Origin: Spirosoma oryzicola
Lineage (GTDB): Bacteria > Bacteroidota > Bacteroidia > Cytophagales > Spirosomataceae
DNA: 64,000 nucleotides
Direction: 5' to 3'
Assembly: GCF_021233055.1 (NCBI RefSeq)
Contig: NZ_CP089538.1
Coordinates: forward strand, 2,496,501 to 2,560,500
Shown: piece by piece, positions 39,498 through 47,781 of the stretch
Numbering within the stretch: the first letter of the stretch is position 1
Layout: each line of letters begins with the position of its first letter
Translations under genes and position numbers: made by a program
The notes under the pieces: model-generated
What the model was told of the DNA's origin: nothing
The model's input: only the letters and a program-made list of their open reading frames with translations
Databases searched by the model: none

Positions 39498-40483
39498 TAG
39501 AGACGAAAGTGTTTTTTGCCCTCGTTGTCGGGCATGGTCCATTCGGCTTGGCCGGTCGGCGCAACGTAAAGCGCCGAGTTGAAATACGAGGAAAATACCG
39601 TGGCCGAAGCCGTTTTGTTGAGGAAGGTCCGCAGCTCACCCCGGGCCGTTTCGACCTGCTTCCAGAGTTCGGCCCGCAACTCGGCTACCTGCGCCGGGTT
39701 AACGGCTTTCTGATCCTTCAGGCCCTTGAAGCTCGAAATGATCCGGATGCCGTCTGGCTGGAAAATTACGTTCAGCGTCGGCAGCGCTTCCCACAGGGTC
39801 ACCGGTGCCAGCAGCTGGCGGCAGTAGCTCAGCAGCTCGGTTTCTTCCCGGGTTAGCGTATCGCCATGGATGCGCTTATCCGTCAGCTCATCGAACAGCG
39901 CATCGCCCAACATATTGCGCACGTACCGGCGCTCGGTGCGGGGCATGAATAGCTGCAGCCGGACCAGCATCGAGTGGGTGGCGGCCACTTCTGGTAGGGC
40001 TCGTCTTAGCTCGACCGTTGTGGGGATCAGCAGCTGGTGGGCGTGGCGATAGGCCGTCGAGTTTGTCCAGGTGGGCAGCTCATCCTGATGCGTCGTCAGA
40101 AAGTCCATCAGCTGCTCCAGAGCGGTATCGGCTTTCTTGGCCGTATCGGCCAGGATGGTGTCGATCTCCCACTGGGCGAGCTTTTCGGATTTGTCGACTT
40201 TGAAGCGGGACAAACCGGCATTGCCAAACTGATACAGGAAACTCACCTGGGCTTGCTCAAAAGCGGCCCAGACGATGGCTTTCTGGGTATGCCGGCGAAC
40301 CTGCTGCAGCAGCTCCACACTAGGGTTCTCCAGCTCCTCGATCAGCGCTGAGCCCAGCAGGGGCTCGATGAGCTGCTCCTGAGCGTCGACCACAAAAGGC
40401 TCCAGCTGGTTGAAATAAATTTCTTTGTCAAAGAGCGCCCCAATAAACTGGGCAAACTGGTCGGAGGTCGTAACTAGGATCAT
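39497..40483 (-). CDS. Structural/assembly protein, DUF6712-like
   Basis: A 328-residue helical protein starting MILVTTSDQFAQFIGALFDKEIYFNQLEPFVVDAQEQLIEPLLG, a layout I associate with the DUF6712 group of Bacteroidota phage proteins, usually near the capsid genes and thought to take part in head-tail connection. It overlaps the frameshift-fused gene by 4 bases (ATGA). There is a second helical half with conserved-looking ARGELRTFLNKTASATVFSSYFNSALYVAPTG. The name is tentative. Confidence 0.55.
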   Translation of the reverse strand: MILVTTSDQFAQFIGALFDKEIYFNQLEPFVVDAQEQLIEPLLGSALIEELENPSVELLQQVRRHTQKAIVWAAFEQAQVSFLYQFGNAGLSRFKVDKSEKLAQWEIDTILADTAKKADTALEQLMDFLTTHQDELPTWTNSTAYRHAHQLLIPTTVELRRALPEVAATHSMLVRLQLFMPRTERRYVRNMLGDALFDELTDKRIHGDTLTREETELLSYCRQLLAPVTLWEALPTLNVIFQPDGIRIISSFKGLKDQKAVNPAQVAELRAELWKQVETARGELRTFLNKTASATVFSSYFNSALYVAPTGQAEWTMPDNEGKKHFRL

Positions 40484-40896
40484 GAATTGAGTTGGTTGGC
40501 GGCCCGCTCCCGGCTGACGGCCTGGCGAGCTTCCTGATAGAGTTGATCGTACATGGCGTGTTTAGCTTCGGCGTCCGGATGCTTGGGGTTGCCAACCCGG
40601 GCCTTCCAAGTTGATACGTTCTTGGCCAGGTTGCGCACCTGCAGGCCCAGTTCGACCCCGGACGTGGGTACCTGGTAGCGATCGGTCCAGACTTTCACGG
40701 GTTCTTCTATTGGCAGCATTTGCTGTTCCTGAAGAAACTTGCGTCGTTCCAGCTCCCTGCGATAGCGATCGTCCCAGTGTAAAATTTCATCGACCTGGGC
40801 TTTGGCGTTCTGGGTAGGAGGGATGCTGGCCAGCCTGGCGGCCCGGCTCTCGGCTTCCTTGTTGCAGGTATCGACCTGCTGACACACCCAGGCCAT
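40480..40896 (-). CDS. Downstream ORF of a -1 frameshift pair (tail-assembly-chaperone GT-like)
   Basis: From the first ATG the frame gives 138 residues (MAWVCQQVDTCNKEAE...), helical and Arg/Glu-rich. The same frame is open and protein-like back to 40965 (TPAGPPVPTGVKLNADQYAQ), with no ATG, GTG or TTG start, and meets a GGGAAAC slippery heptamer in the preceding gene. A -1 shift would give a 261-residue fusion of the two (100 plus 161 residues), comparable to lambda G-GT. Internal initiation at 40896 is the alternative. Confidence 0.6.
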   Translation of the reverse strand: MAWVCQQVDTCNKEAESRAARLASIPPTQNAKAQVDEILHWDDRYRRELERRKFLQEQQMLPIEEPVKVWTDRYQVPTSGVELGLQVRNLAKNVSTWKARVGNPKHPDAEAKHAMYDQLYQEARQAVSRERAANQLNS

Positions 40897-40927
40897 CGCC
40901 TGGGCGTACTGATCAGCGTTTAGCTTG

Positions 40928-40971
40928 ACGCCGGTCGGAACGGGAGGTCCCGCCGGCGTTAGGCGTTTCCC
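40928..40971 (-). promoter_or_regulatory. -1 programmed ribosomal frameshift signal
   Basis: On the minus strand the heptamer G-GGA-AAC (40965-40971) is in the zero frame of the 101-residue gene, two codons before its stop. Five bases later a stem begins: ACGCCGG (40953-40959) pairs with CCGGCGT (40928-40934), with an inner CGGG/CCCG helix and tetraloop. Heptamer, short spacer and stem match the known signal architecture. Lambda uses GGGAAAG in its G-T frameshift. Confidence 0.75.
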
Positions 40972-41264
40972 TCGTTCGGCGTGGCTTCAGCGGTTACAAC
41001 CGGCACAGGAGTACTGGCTTTTGCTGCTTTCGGCGTAGCGGTTGCCCTGGGCTTTTTAGCCTTGGTAGCCGTAATAGCCGATGGCAAGTCAGCCGGTCCC
41101 AGTTGGGTACCTTCAACCGTCGAACCGATTATCTGACCGACTACACCAATGAGTACAGGGGAACATTCTAACTCGATTTGATTGAAGGTTTCCTGACTGA
41201 TCAGGCCCCGTTCCAGGGACGTTTGGGCTTGCTGCAGGCGAATACGATTTTTAAGTGATGACAT
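40959..41264 (-). CDS. Upstream ORF of a -1 frameshift pair (tail-assembly-chaperone G-like)
   Basis: A 101-residue protein: helical N-terminus (SSLKNRIRLQQAQTSLERGLISQETFNQIEL) and an Ala/Thr/Pro/Lys-rich, probably flexible second half. Near its end the codons GGA-AAC form part of a GGGAAAC slippery site. Its position after a tail-tube candidate and before a frameshifted extension recalls the G/GT chaperones of tailed phages. Here, however, the tape measure is not next in line, so the role is tentative. Confidence 0.6.
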   Translation of the reverse strand: MSSLKNRIRLQQAQTSLERGLISQETFNQIELECSPVLIGVVGQIIGSTVEGTQLGPADLPSAITATKAKKPRATATPKAAKASTPVPVVTAEATPNEGNA

Positions 41265-41286
41265 GGCTATGATTGATTAACGAGCA

Positions 41287-41320
41287 TAAAAAAGGCCCCT
41301 CCCCACATCGGGAGGGGCCT
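41287..41320 (-). terminator. Terminator upstream of the frameshift pair
   Basis: Arms AGGCCCCTCCC and GGGAGGGGCCT with a 6-base loop and an A run on the left, giving a U run in minus-strand transcripts. It ends the 41345 gene unit and probably reduces the transcription of the downstream genes. Confidence 0.85.
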
Positions 41321-41344
41321 GATCCAGTTGGCGGCAGTGGTAAC

Positions 41345-41545
41345 CTACTTTGCTTCTGTCGTTGTAGGTGTTTGTCCCTTGGTAGCGGGCACGCGCTGGG
41401 TCCAGCCTGGATACTGGCTTTCGATGGCTTTCACCGTAGCTTCGGGCACATCGACGGGAGTATTCCTGATAGTGATCTCGGTTTCGCCGAGTTTGAACCG
41501 CACTGCATCGTTTTCAACGGCATCGGTCAGAATTAATCTAAACAT
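41345..41545 (-). CDS. Small late protein, unknown function
   Basis: A 66-residue protein starting MFRLILTDAVENDAVRFKLGETEITIRNTPVDV; the ATG at 41545 is preferred to the upstream one because the extra residues are not conserved-looking. It has a short beta-rich domain followed by a Thr/Pro/Lys tail. It lies between the tail-tube candidate and a terminator, so a minor tail or head-completion role is likely. Confidence 0.5.
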   Translation of the reverse strand: MFRLILTDAVENDAVRFKLGETEITIRNTPVDVPEATVKAIESQYPGWTQRVPATKGQTPTTTEAK

Positions 41546-41602
41546 CCTGGGGCGTTTCAACGCAGTAAAAGAGTTAAACAAACAGGTGAACGAAGTCCCT
41601 TA

Positions 41603-42289
41603 CTAGGCAACTACTGGTGTTAAAGGCAGCGCCAGCGTTGAGGGATAGATCGGTGGTGCAAACGTGTAACTGTCGTTATCACCCGAGAAACTGATGCCTT
41701 TCTTATCGCCCCCTTTTTTACCCAGTTGACCTTTCTGCTTGAGCACGATCGGCTGCAGTTTGGTCCCGTAGACTTTCATCGTGTCGTCATTCTCTTCGAC
41801 GATGAAGATCACACCGGCGTTGACGTACTTTTCAGCTTCAACGAGCTGCGCCTTCCCGTTACCGGCGATATCAAACATGATACTGTGCTTGAACGATTGG
41901 TAGAAGCGGTCACCCTGGCTTTCGAACGTAGCGTCCAGCGTGTTGTCAGCGGGAGTAATAATCGCCATCGATTTGCCTACTTTCAGCGGGATCGCCACCG
42001 TCAGCTCGGACGCGGTGATGTTCCCTTTCTTCGGCCAGTCGATCACGTCGTCTTTCAAATCAGCGGCCAGCACGACGAAGGCTCGACGACCACCGGCGGG
42101 GTTGGGCGTCTGATCATCGATGTTTTTGAGGGCGGCCAGCGAGGTGAGGCCCATCACGACCGATCCCGGATCGGCATGGGTCAACAGGTGCGTGGCTGCT
42201 TCAGCCGCCGGCACCACAAAGTCGGCCATCAATACGGCGGCTACGATAGCCAGCATGACGTAGGTCGATTTGAGAAGGAAACTTTTCAT
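41603..42289 (-). CDS. Tail-tube-type structural protein candidate with N-terminal signal-like segment
   Basis: A 228-residue protein. The first about 32 residues look like a Sec signal peptide (TYVMLAIVAAVLMADFVVPAAEA). From MGLTSLAALKNIDDQTPNPAGGRRAF on, the beta-rich body (ITASELTVAIPLKVGKSMAIITPADNTLDATFESQGDRFYQSFKHSIMF) resembles a compact tube-forming virion protein. It follows the capsid gene and a hairpin. A cytoplasmically assembled tail protein should not be exported, so either the true start is internal or the leader has another role. Confidence 0.5.
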   Translation of the reverse strand: MKSFLLKSTYVMLAIVAAVLMADFVVPAAEAATHLLTHADPGSVVMGLTSLAALKNIDDQTPNPAGGRRAFVVLAADLKDDVIDWPKKGNITASELTVAIPLKVGKSMAIITPADNTLDATFESQGDRFYQSFKHSIMFDIAGNGKAQLVEAEKYVNAGVIFIVEENDDTMKVYGTKLQPIVLKQKGQLGKKGGDKKGISFSGDNDSYTFAPPIYPSTLALPLTPVVA

Positions 42290-42338
42290 GGATACTAGAA
42301 AAAATTAGTTGTAAGAGAGATGTTTGTTGCCCACAAAG

Positions 42339-42365
42339 CCCACCATCGACAGGCAATGGTGGGCG
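42339..42365 (-). terminator. Hairpin after the major capsid gene
   Basis: Arms GCCCACCAT and ATGGTGGGC with a loop of about 9 bases lie between the capsid stop and the next gene. Only a short U run follows on the minus strand, so it may attenuate or stabilise the capsid mRNA rather than fully terminate. Confidence 0.6.
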
Positions 42366-42386
42366 GGGGTGTGAATAAAAAAGCGT

Positions 42387-43403
42387 TTATTCGTCGTCGT
42401 CAGCGTCAGCAATGGCTGGACGAGTCCGCAGATCATTGACGATCTGGATATCACCGCGCACGAAGTTGGGAGCGCACTTGCCGTCTGCAACCAGGGCAAT
42501 CGAGCGGTCGCGCACGTCGTAATCCGAGGTCAGCTCTATCGCATCGTCCTGACGGCTCGACAGATAGACCGTGTTTTCTTTCGGGGTCATCGACATAAAG
42601 TCGGTTCCACCCAAACCAGCCTGCGTATTGAGACGCACGTTGGGGGCGAAATACAGCACTTCCTGATTGAAGGCATTGTAGATCTTGGATTGGCCCTTGG
42701 CATTCTCTAGCGCGAAGTCATAAGCGGTCTTCACGTGCGTTGGTAAGAAGAACTCGACGGGACCATTGGCGTAAGCCGGCAGCACGCGTACAAAACGCTT
42801 CCACATCCGCTTCACTTCGGCGATCACGTTATCTTCATTGATGAAGAAATTTGCCTGACTGTGGGCGATCACGTTGCCTTCTGGAATTTCATCCGTCAGG
42901 ATCGCGTCGTCGTATAGCTTCAGGAAACCGTTGAACACATCCTGGGGGTCGGTGCCCGTACTATCCAGAACGCCTTTCCAGAGGGCTGATACGCCGAAGT
43001 CGTTACCGATCTGCTCGATCAGCGCCGAAGAGATAAAATCCGCGAATGGATACTTGGTTGGATCGATACCGTCGGAGCCTTCGATTTCACCCAGGTAGGA
43101 AGCCTCCATCGAAAGCCGCTTTGGCTCGTCGATCAGCACGTCGACTTTCCAGGGACGTACTTTACCGATCCGGGCTTCGAACGACACTACGTCGTCTTTA
43201 GGATCGAATTTGCCTTTGCCACCGGGCTGCAGCAGGGCCTGGGTGAGCATGGTCGAGAGCACGATCTCGTCGATAACGCGCAGCCGGCGGAAGCCTTGCA
43301 GGTATCCCCAGCCGGAGACGACCTTTTTGCGCAGCACGTCCCGGTTGAGCTCTCTGCGTTTTTTGAGACTCTCATCGAGTTGGGTGAGTTTGATTGCAGA
43401 CAT
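42387..43403 (-). CDS. Major capsid protein of the second element
   Basis: A 338-residue protein after a protease and scaffold, the standard location for the capsid gene. A basic helical N-terminus (SLKKRRELNRDVLRKKV) is followed by an alpha/beta body with NIFFN-like internal strands; WKRFVRVLPAYANGPVEFFLPTHVKTAYDFALE and the C-terminal SDYDVRDRSIALVADGKCAPNFVRGDIQIVN are typical of gpE/HK97-like shells. There is no sequence resemblance to the capsid of the first element. Confidence 0.75.
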   Translation of the reverse strand: MSAIKLTQLDESLKKRRELNRDVLRKKVVSGWGYLQGFRRLRVIDEIVLSTMLTQALLQPGGKGKFDPKDDVVSFEARIGKVRPWKVDVLIDEPKRLSMEASYLGEIEGSDGIDPTKYPFADFISSALIEQIGNDFGVSALWKGVLDSTGTDPQDVFNGFLKLYDDAILTDEIPEGNVIAHSQANFFINEDNVIAEVKRMWKRFVRVLPAYANGPVEFFLPTHVKTAYDFALENAKGQSKIYNAFNQEVLYFAPNVRLNTQAGLGGTDFMSMTPKENTVYLSSRQDDAIELTSDYDVRDRSIALVADGKCAPNFVRGDIQIVNDLRTRPAIADADDDE

Positions 43404-43460
43404 TGGTTTTTATTGAAAAAGAGGAAGGTCCGGAATCCGCCGGAGCGGCCGCTGGGCGGA

Positions 43461-43910
43461 TTAGTTGGCAGGTTTGTAAGAAGCCCGGGCGATTTTGTCC
43501 GTTTCGGTCAGGAATTCTTCCGCACTGTTCTGATTGCTGGCATCTTCTTCAGCCAGGGGGTTGACCGCCTGCTTGAGCTTGGTTACTTCGTTCTCGCTGG
43601 CCGTGAGCTTGGTTTGCAGATCAGTTGCGTTTTGCTCGGCCGTTGTTTTGCCCGACTGAGCCGTTGTTAACTGGCCTTCCAGCTCCGTGATGCGGGCTTC
43701 GGCGGTACCTAGTTTGGTGTTTGCTTCGGTCAGATCAGCCTTGATAGCCTCGTTACCTTCTGCCTGAGCATCGAGCCGATCCTGGATTTCCTGGGCATCG
43801 GCCGAGAACTGATTAAATTCTTCCGTGGCCAGTTTCTCGGAGATTTGTTTCTGGCTTTTGGGAAACAGGGCGGCTACAATATTCGCCACCGATTGGGGTA
43901 ATTTTGCCAT
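43461..43910 (-). CDS. Capsid scaffold-like coiled-coil protein
   Basis: A 149-residue protein with a continuous coiled coil from about 30 to 120 (AQEIQDRLDAQAEGNEAIKADLTEANTKLGTAEARITELEGQL) and an acidic tail ending in ARASYKPAN. It lies between the S49-type prohead protease and the major capsid gene, overlapping the protease stop by one base. Scaffold cores of this kind are removed by the protease. It may be the scaffold itself or a delta-domain equivalent. Confidence 0.7.
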   Translation of the reverse strand: MAKLPQSVANIVAALFPKSQKQISEKLATEEFNQFSADAQEIQDRLDAQAEGNEAIKADLTEANTKLGTAEARITELEGQLTTAQSGKTTAEQNATDLQTKLTASENEVTKLKQAVNPLAEEDASNQNSAEEFLTETDKIARASYKPAN

Positions 43911-44836
43911 TATGCAGCTTGTTTAAGTGCGTGATTGATACATTCCTGAAGCGATCCGATGCGGTCAGCCAGCCCTATTTCGAGCGATGGTTCTTTGCCG
44001 AACATCTCACCACTGAAGGCCTCGTCGGAGGTGAGCTTGCCGGCTCGGCCCCGGCGGACGTAGCCCAGAAACTCGGTACGGCACTCGTTGAGTGAGGCCG
44101 TGATCTGAACTTTAGTTTCGGCTGAGAGTGGCTCGACGCCATTGATGAGGGCTTTTTTCTCCGAGCCATCGGCCCGGAAGATGGTGATGCCGATGCCTTC
44201 TTTTTCGAGGGCTTTCGACATGTCCTGATAGACCATCAGTACACCGATCGAGCCCACTTCCGAGACGGCCTGGTCTTCCATCCAGATCATGTCCGCCTGA
44301 CTGGCCACGTAGTAGCCGGCCGATGCACAGTAGGGCGTCCAGACGTAGATCAGTTTGGGGAAAGCCGCCACCATGTCGGCCAGCATTCTTGTCGAGTCGA
44401 CGGTACCGCCGGGCGTGTTCATCTTCAGCACGACCGCTTTGACTTTCGGATCGAGAGCCGCCAGAGCCAGGATACGAGCGACGTACTCATTACCGCCGAT
44501 ACCACAGTAGCCTACCCGGGCCATGGCTCCATCGATGGGAATGACAGCGACCGAGCCACCACCCGCCTTGCGGTACTGATACAGATCGTACTTGTCCGTA
44601 TTGAAAAAGCCGTCATCGTCGTACATCGCGTCGATGGCTTCTTCTAAGCGTTGCTGGCGGGCCGCCTGCTTCTGGAAGCGATCCTGATCGGCCGTATTGG
44701 CCGCCGATGCCTGCTGACGAAAGATCGACGGGAAAGGCTCCTGGCCGGCGTTGAGCCGGGGTAATACGATGCCCGTCATTCGGTCGACGAACGGCTCGTG
44801 CATGTAATAGTAGCCTGAAAACGATAATCCCGTCAT
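43910..44836 (-). CDS. S49-family prohead protease (SppA/ClpP-like)
   Basis: A 308-residue protein with a ClpP/crotonase-type protease core from about 95. The catalytic serine is S172 in YCASAGYYVASQADMIW. The lysine of the Ser-Lys dyad is in FRADGSEKKALINGV, about 227-228. Phrases MNTPGGTVDSTRMLADMV and EVGSIGVLMVYQDMSKALEKEGI are typical of S49. The first 90 residues are an extension. These proteases mature the prohead by cutting the scaffold. Confidence 0.85.
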   Translation of the reverse strand: MTGLSFSGYYYMHEPFVDRMTGIVLPRLNAGQEPFPSIFRQQASAANTADQDRFQKQAARQQRLEEAIDAMYDDDGFFNTDKYDLYQYRKAGGGSVAVIPIDGAMARVGYCGIGGNEYVARILALAALDPKVKAVVLKMNTPGGTVDSTRMLADMVAAFPKLIYVWTPYCASAGYYVASQADMIWMEDQAVSEVGSIGVLMVYQDMSKALEKEGIGITIFRADGSEKKALINGVEPLSAETKVQITASLNECRTEFLGYVRRGRAGKLTSDEAFSGEMFGKEPSLEIGLADRIGSLQECINHALKQAA

Positions 44837-44892
44837 GTCCTCGGTTGTTGATGGTACGAAGGTGCCGGGACTGTGGGGCGTTTACTAGGACG

Positions 44893-44925
44893 AAAAAAAA
44901 GCCCGACCAGGCTCTAGTCGGGCTT
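44893..44925 (-). terminator. Terminator upstream of the protease-capsid unit
   Basis: Arms AAGCCCGAC and GTCGGGCTT with a loop of about 9 bases, flanked on the left by A8, giving a U run for minus-strand transcription. It ends the tail-side genes before the protease gene. Confidence 0.85.
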
Positions 44926-44945
44926 GCGAATGCCATTGTCCAACG

Positions 44946-45548
44946 CTATGCCACCAGGGATACAAACAAGCGCTCTCCATTATTAGCCATGATACCGCTC
45001 GTTAGATCGAGCTGAGCCGAGGCAAAGTTGGCCACGTTGCTTTTGCGAAACGTGCGCGGGAGACTACCCGCCGGAATTAGCGCATTGATCTCCGAGTGCC
45101 CATTGACCGATGAAAAGCCCGGCGAGTTGCCATCGACGATCACACCGATCAAATAGCGGCCACCGGCCACCAGGTTAACCGGTTGCTCGAAGGCGATCCG
45201 GTTCCAGCCCGCTGAATTGCGGTAGGTGGGGCCGGCGTTCGCCAGCGCCAGTCGGTTGCCACTCAGATCGAAGAGCGCCACGGCGTTGTTGTAGTTGTTG
45301 TCGACCTGGTAGTTGGTGTAGTTCAACCGCAGGGCCAGCCCGCCAATCGTCAGTGCCGCCGGCGCGATGACCTGGCAGAAGTAAGGCTGCTGACTGGTCA
45401 GGCCGAGTCGGGAATCGGTGTTGATATCGATCAGCCGGTCACTGGCGACCAGCAGCCCGTTGAGCACACTATCCAGATTATGGTTGACCCAGCTTGCCGC
45501 ATTCACTTCCTGCAGATCACCGTCCGGGCGAACACTGATTTGTCCCAT
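44946..45548 (-). CDS. Virion/tail appendage protein, unknown family
   Basis: A 200-residue beta-rich protein with many Asn, Ser and Gly (LNYTNYQVDNNYNNAVALFDLSGNRLALANAGPTYRNSAGW). The C-terminal half looks like a jelly-roll or carbohydrate-binding-type fold. It starts three bases after the previous gene. No signal peptide. In such phages these short beta proteins between tape measure and capsid genes are tail-tip decorations; this is inference. Confidence 0.5.
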   Translation of the reverse strand: MGQISVRPDGDLQEVNAASWVNHNLDSVLNGLLVASDRLIDINTDSRLGLTSQQPYFCQVIAPAALTIGGLALRLNYTNYQVDNNYNNAVALFDLSGNRLALANAGPTYRNSAGWNRIAFEQPVNLVAGGRYLIGVIVDGNSPGFSSVNGHSEINALIPAGSLPRTFRKSNVANFASAQLDLTSGIMANNGERLFVSLVA

Positions 45549-45551
45549 GGG

Positions 45552-46076
45552 TTACGCCCGGTAAAGAATCTGTGAATTGATGGCCAGCTGTACCGTAGTT
45601 GCATCGAGCGCCGTGCCCACAACCTGCAAAAAGTTGCCCGTTCCTACGGCCGCAGACTGAGAGACTTTACCCGCCTGGGTCGAGCTCAGATAAACGGGTG
45701 CTCCGGGGGTTAGACCCGAAAAGCCCGTCACCGGAATGCGGGCGTAAACCGTTGCCTGAGCGCCCGATGCCGTGTTGGCGGTAACAATACCCACGGCCCG
45801 GGTCGTGCCATTGTTGCCGGCGATGGCCTTTTTGATCTTGTTGCTGGTCGAGCCCGAATCGTAGTAAGCGTACACCAGATCACCCGATACCAGGGCTTCG
45901 CCGGCCGTGTAGCCCTTGCCGTCCATCGAGCCAACCAGGGATGGGTCGAGCATTCCGTTAGAACCCGTCACGACAATTTTGCCTGCATCAGCAGCGCCCG
46001 TTGAGGTGGTAATACCGGCGATCTCTTTTAAGTCGCTCGTGCCGTCGTCAAACGTAATAAACTTGTTGTTTGCCAT
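45552..46076 (-). CDS. Small structural protein, decoration/fibre type
   Basis: A 174-residue, Gly/Thr/Ala/Ser-rich protein starting MANNKFITFDDGTSDLKEIAGITTSTGAADAGKIVVTGSNG, with a repeating beta pattern (GYTAGEALVSGDLVYAYYDSGSTSNKIKKAIAGNN) like other fibre or capsid-decoration proteins. The N-terminal phrase occurs in many short Bacteroidota phage virion proteins. Position suggests tail or capsid surface. Confidence 0.55.
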   Translation of the reverse strand: MANNKFITFDDGTSDLKEIAGITTSTGAADAGKIVVTGSNGMLDPSLVGSMDGKGYTAGEALVSGDLVYAYYDSGSTSNKIKKAIAGNNGTTRAVGIVTANTASGAQATVYARIPVTGFSGLTPGAPVYLSSTQAGKVSQSAAVGTGNFLQVVGTALDATTVQLAINSQILYRA

Positions 46077-46088
46077 TGAATTGAGGAA

Positions 46089-46586
46089 TTATAAATTAAG
46101 AAAAACAATTGGTTGCTGAAGAATTAAAAGCGAGTCTGGCCGGATGGCTCGCAGGATTTTGTGGGCGAACACCAGTCCGTCTGCCCGGGCCGGGTGCCAG
46201 CGGCCAGCCGCTCCGGCCAGAAAGCTCTCGCCGGGGGTAAGCGTTGCAGCCGGGAACACCACTTCGCCAGAGCTGCGCACGTGCACGGCCTGGCCCGGAT
46301 CGGCTGAGTTGAGCGCAATCCCACAGAAGGCATAGGCGTGATCGGCCCGGGTGGCATCGTAGGGTACCAGGCCCGCTTCGGTCAGGGCCACGGCCGCACG
46401 GTCGATGATGGGTACCTGAGCGATGTAGGACACGTCCCGCTCACCCCCCGAAAAGACGACCGTGCCTCCAGTTCGAATCAGTTGCACCGGGGTTACTGGG
46501 GACCGCACCAGCGCTACCTGGCCGGGAGCCTGGCGAATCAGCACGATGGGCTGACGAGCGGGCCGGATGAGTTTGATGACTTCCAT
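46089..46586 (-). CDS. Phage tail-associated protein, unknown family
   Basis: A 165-residue protein. The first half is hydrophobic-beta and basic (VIKLIRPARQPIVLIRQAPGQVALVRSPVTPVQLIRT). The second has a Gly/Ala-rich beta domain (HVRSSGEVVFPAATLTPGESFLAGAAG). The stop is close to the next gene and the start overlaps the preceding stop by one base. No recognised family; a minor tail component by context. Confidence 0.5.
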   Translation of the reverse strand: MEVIKLIRPARQPIVLIRQAPGQVALVRSPVTPVQLIRTGGTVVFSGGERDVSYIAQVPIIDRAAVALTEAGLVPYDATRADHAYAFCGIALNSADPGQAVHVRSSGEVVFPAATLTPGESFLAGAAGRWHPARADGLVFAHKILRAIRPDSLLILQQPIVFLNL

Positions 46587-46915
46587 TATTCGACGGCGAG
46601 CATGATAACGACCATATCTTCCCGCTCATCGCCCCGCTGCTGGTAAAGCTCCAGCCGATAACGGCCGGGCCGCAGGCTATTCATGATGCGCGTCGACACG
46701 TCGACCATCACCACGTTCTCTTCGGGCATACTCATCGACGCCCCGTTTAGCCGAGTGCCCGAGGCATCCAGCAGATCACCCCGTAGGTTAGCGGCAACGA
46801 CGCTGGTATCGGGATGTTGTTCGTCCTTGGTAAACAAGGAAAAGGCGAGTCGGAAGTGTTCTTTCCGACTGACTTTAACCGCTAACTCGGGGGCTGTGTA
46901 ATCGTGCTGAATCAT
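46586..46915 (-). CDS. Small tail-module protein, unknown function
   Basis: A 109-residue protein with a beta-sandwich-like pattern (ELAVKVSRKEHFRLAFSLFT...RPGRYRLELYQQRGDEREDMVVIMLAVE). It lies six bases after the DUF1353 gene and overlaps the next by one base, so translation is coupled. Likely a minor tail or baseplate component; the family is not recognised. Confidence 0.5.
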   Translation of the reverse strand: MIQHDYTAPELAVKVSRKEHFRLAFSLFTKDEQHPDTSVVAANLRGDLLDASGTRLNGASMSMPEENVVMVDVSTRIMNSLRPGRYRLELYQQRGDEREDMVVIMLAVE

Positions 46916-46921
46916 AAAGTT

Positions 46922-47305
46922 TTAGTGAATCCACCAGCTTCGGCCGAACAGTCGGCAAGCCAGGTACATGCAATAGTTGCGAATAAACTTGCGGGGTTCG
47001 ACGGTTCTCAGATGAGCGTACAGCTCCTGATCGGCCACCCACCGGGCCTTCTTCCGCCCCAGTTGTTCCTGAAATAGCCGGTTGTCGTACCACCAATCGT
47101 GAAGTAGACACGCCCGGTTGTGCCGGCCGATCGGCGGGATAAACCCCCAGAGCAGCATGGGCACTGACGCGAAATCAGTGGTGTAGCCGCTTGGAACGGT
47201 TACCTCGCCCAGCCGGGTCAGGTAAGTAACCGAGTTGACCAGTTCCCACCGATCCGATTTAAGGGGATCTTCTTCCTTGTAGCGGACGACGATGGGCTGG
47301 TTCAT
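46922..47305 (-). CDS. DUF1353 family protein
   Basis: A 127-residue protein with the DUF1353 signature: VTVPSGYTTDFASVP, then PPIGRHNRACLLHDWWYDN, containing the conserved TDFASVP and HDWWYD residues. DUF1353 proteins are common in tailed phages near lysis or tail genes; the function is unknown, though the conserved His and Asp suggest an enzyme or metal site. It overlaps the upstream gene by 4 bases. Confidence 0.8.
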   Translation of the reverse strand: MNQPIVVRYKEEDPLKSDRWELVNSVTYLTRLGEVTVPSGYTTDFASVPMLLWGFIPPIGRHNRACLLHDWWYDNRLFQEQLGRKKARWVADQELYAHLRTVEPRKFIRNYCMYLACRLFGRSWWIH

Positions 47306-47751
47306 AGATCACCCCGGGCATCGATGTTGGTGATCTCATTGCTGATCAAGGCGTAGAGCAACTCGGCCACCGAAGTCTTGTCATTAATCGTCATTCCCAT
47401 TTTCTTGAGGTCACCCAGGCAGACGGCCTGGAAGAAATCGCGCTGGGTGATGATGCCTTCGCCGGCTTCAGCTACGACTTTGCCCGTCGTTGGATCGACG
47501 AAGGCACCGGCCGTCTGGCGAGTCACCAACTGCTCCTGGTAGCGGGCCAGGGCATTCTGCTTCTGAACAGCGCTCAACGAAGCATCCTGGTCAACGATCT
47601 CGGTGATGGGTCTACCTGCCTCGTTGACGGTGACGATGCGCACCTGTTGCACCATATTGAGGTCACGCAGCACCACAAACGACTCGTGGTAGGCGACGCG
47701 CTTGAAACCCGTTACGGCTTCGGGAGAAATGGATTTCTGGATGGTTTGCAT
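47302..47751 (-). CDS. Late-operon phage protein, unknown function
   Basis: A 149-residue protein with a helical, charged middle (VQKQNALARYQEQLVTRQT) and a compact C-terminal domain (GIITQRDFFQAVCLGDLKKMGMTINDKTSVAELLYALISNEITNIDARG). No membrane segments. The position is right after a fibre gene and before DUF1353, so it could be a fibre-assembly or baseplate protein. Confidence 0.5.
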   Translation of the reverse strand: MQTIQKSISPEAVTGFKRVAYHESFVVLRDLNMVQQVRIVTVNEAGRPITEIVDQDASLSAVQKQNALARYQEQLVTRQTAGAFVDPTTGKVVAEAGEGIITQRDFFQAVCLGDLKKMGMTINDKTSVAELLYALISNEITNIDARGDL

Positions 47752-47781
47752 GAGAAAAGCGATAAAAACGTTGGGAAAGTC

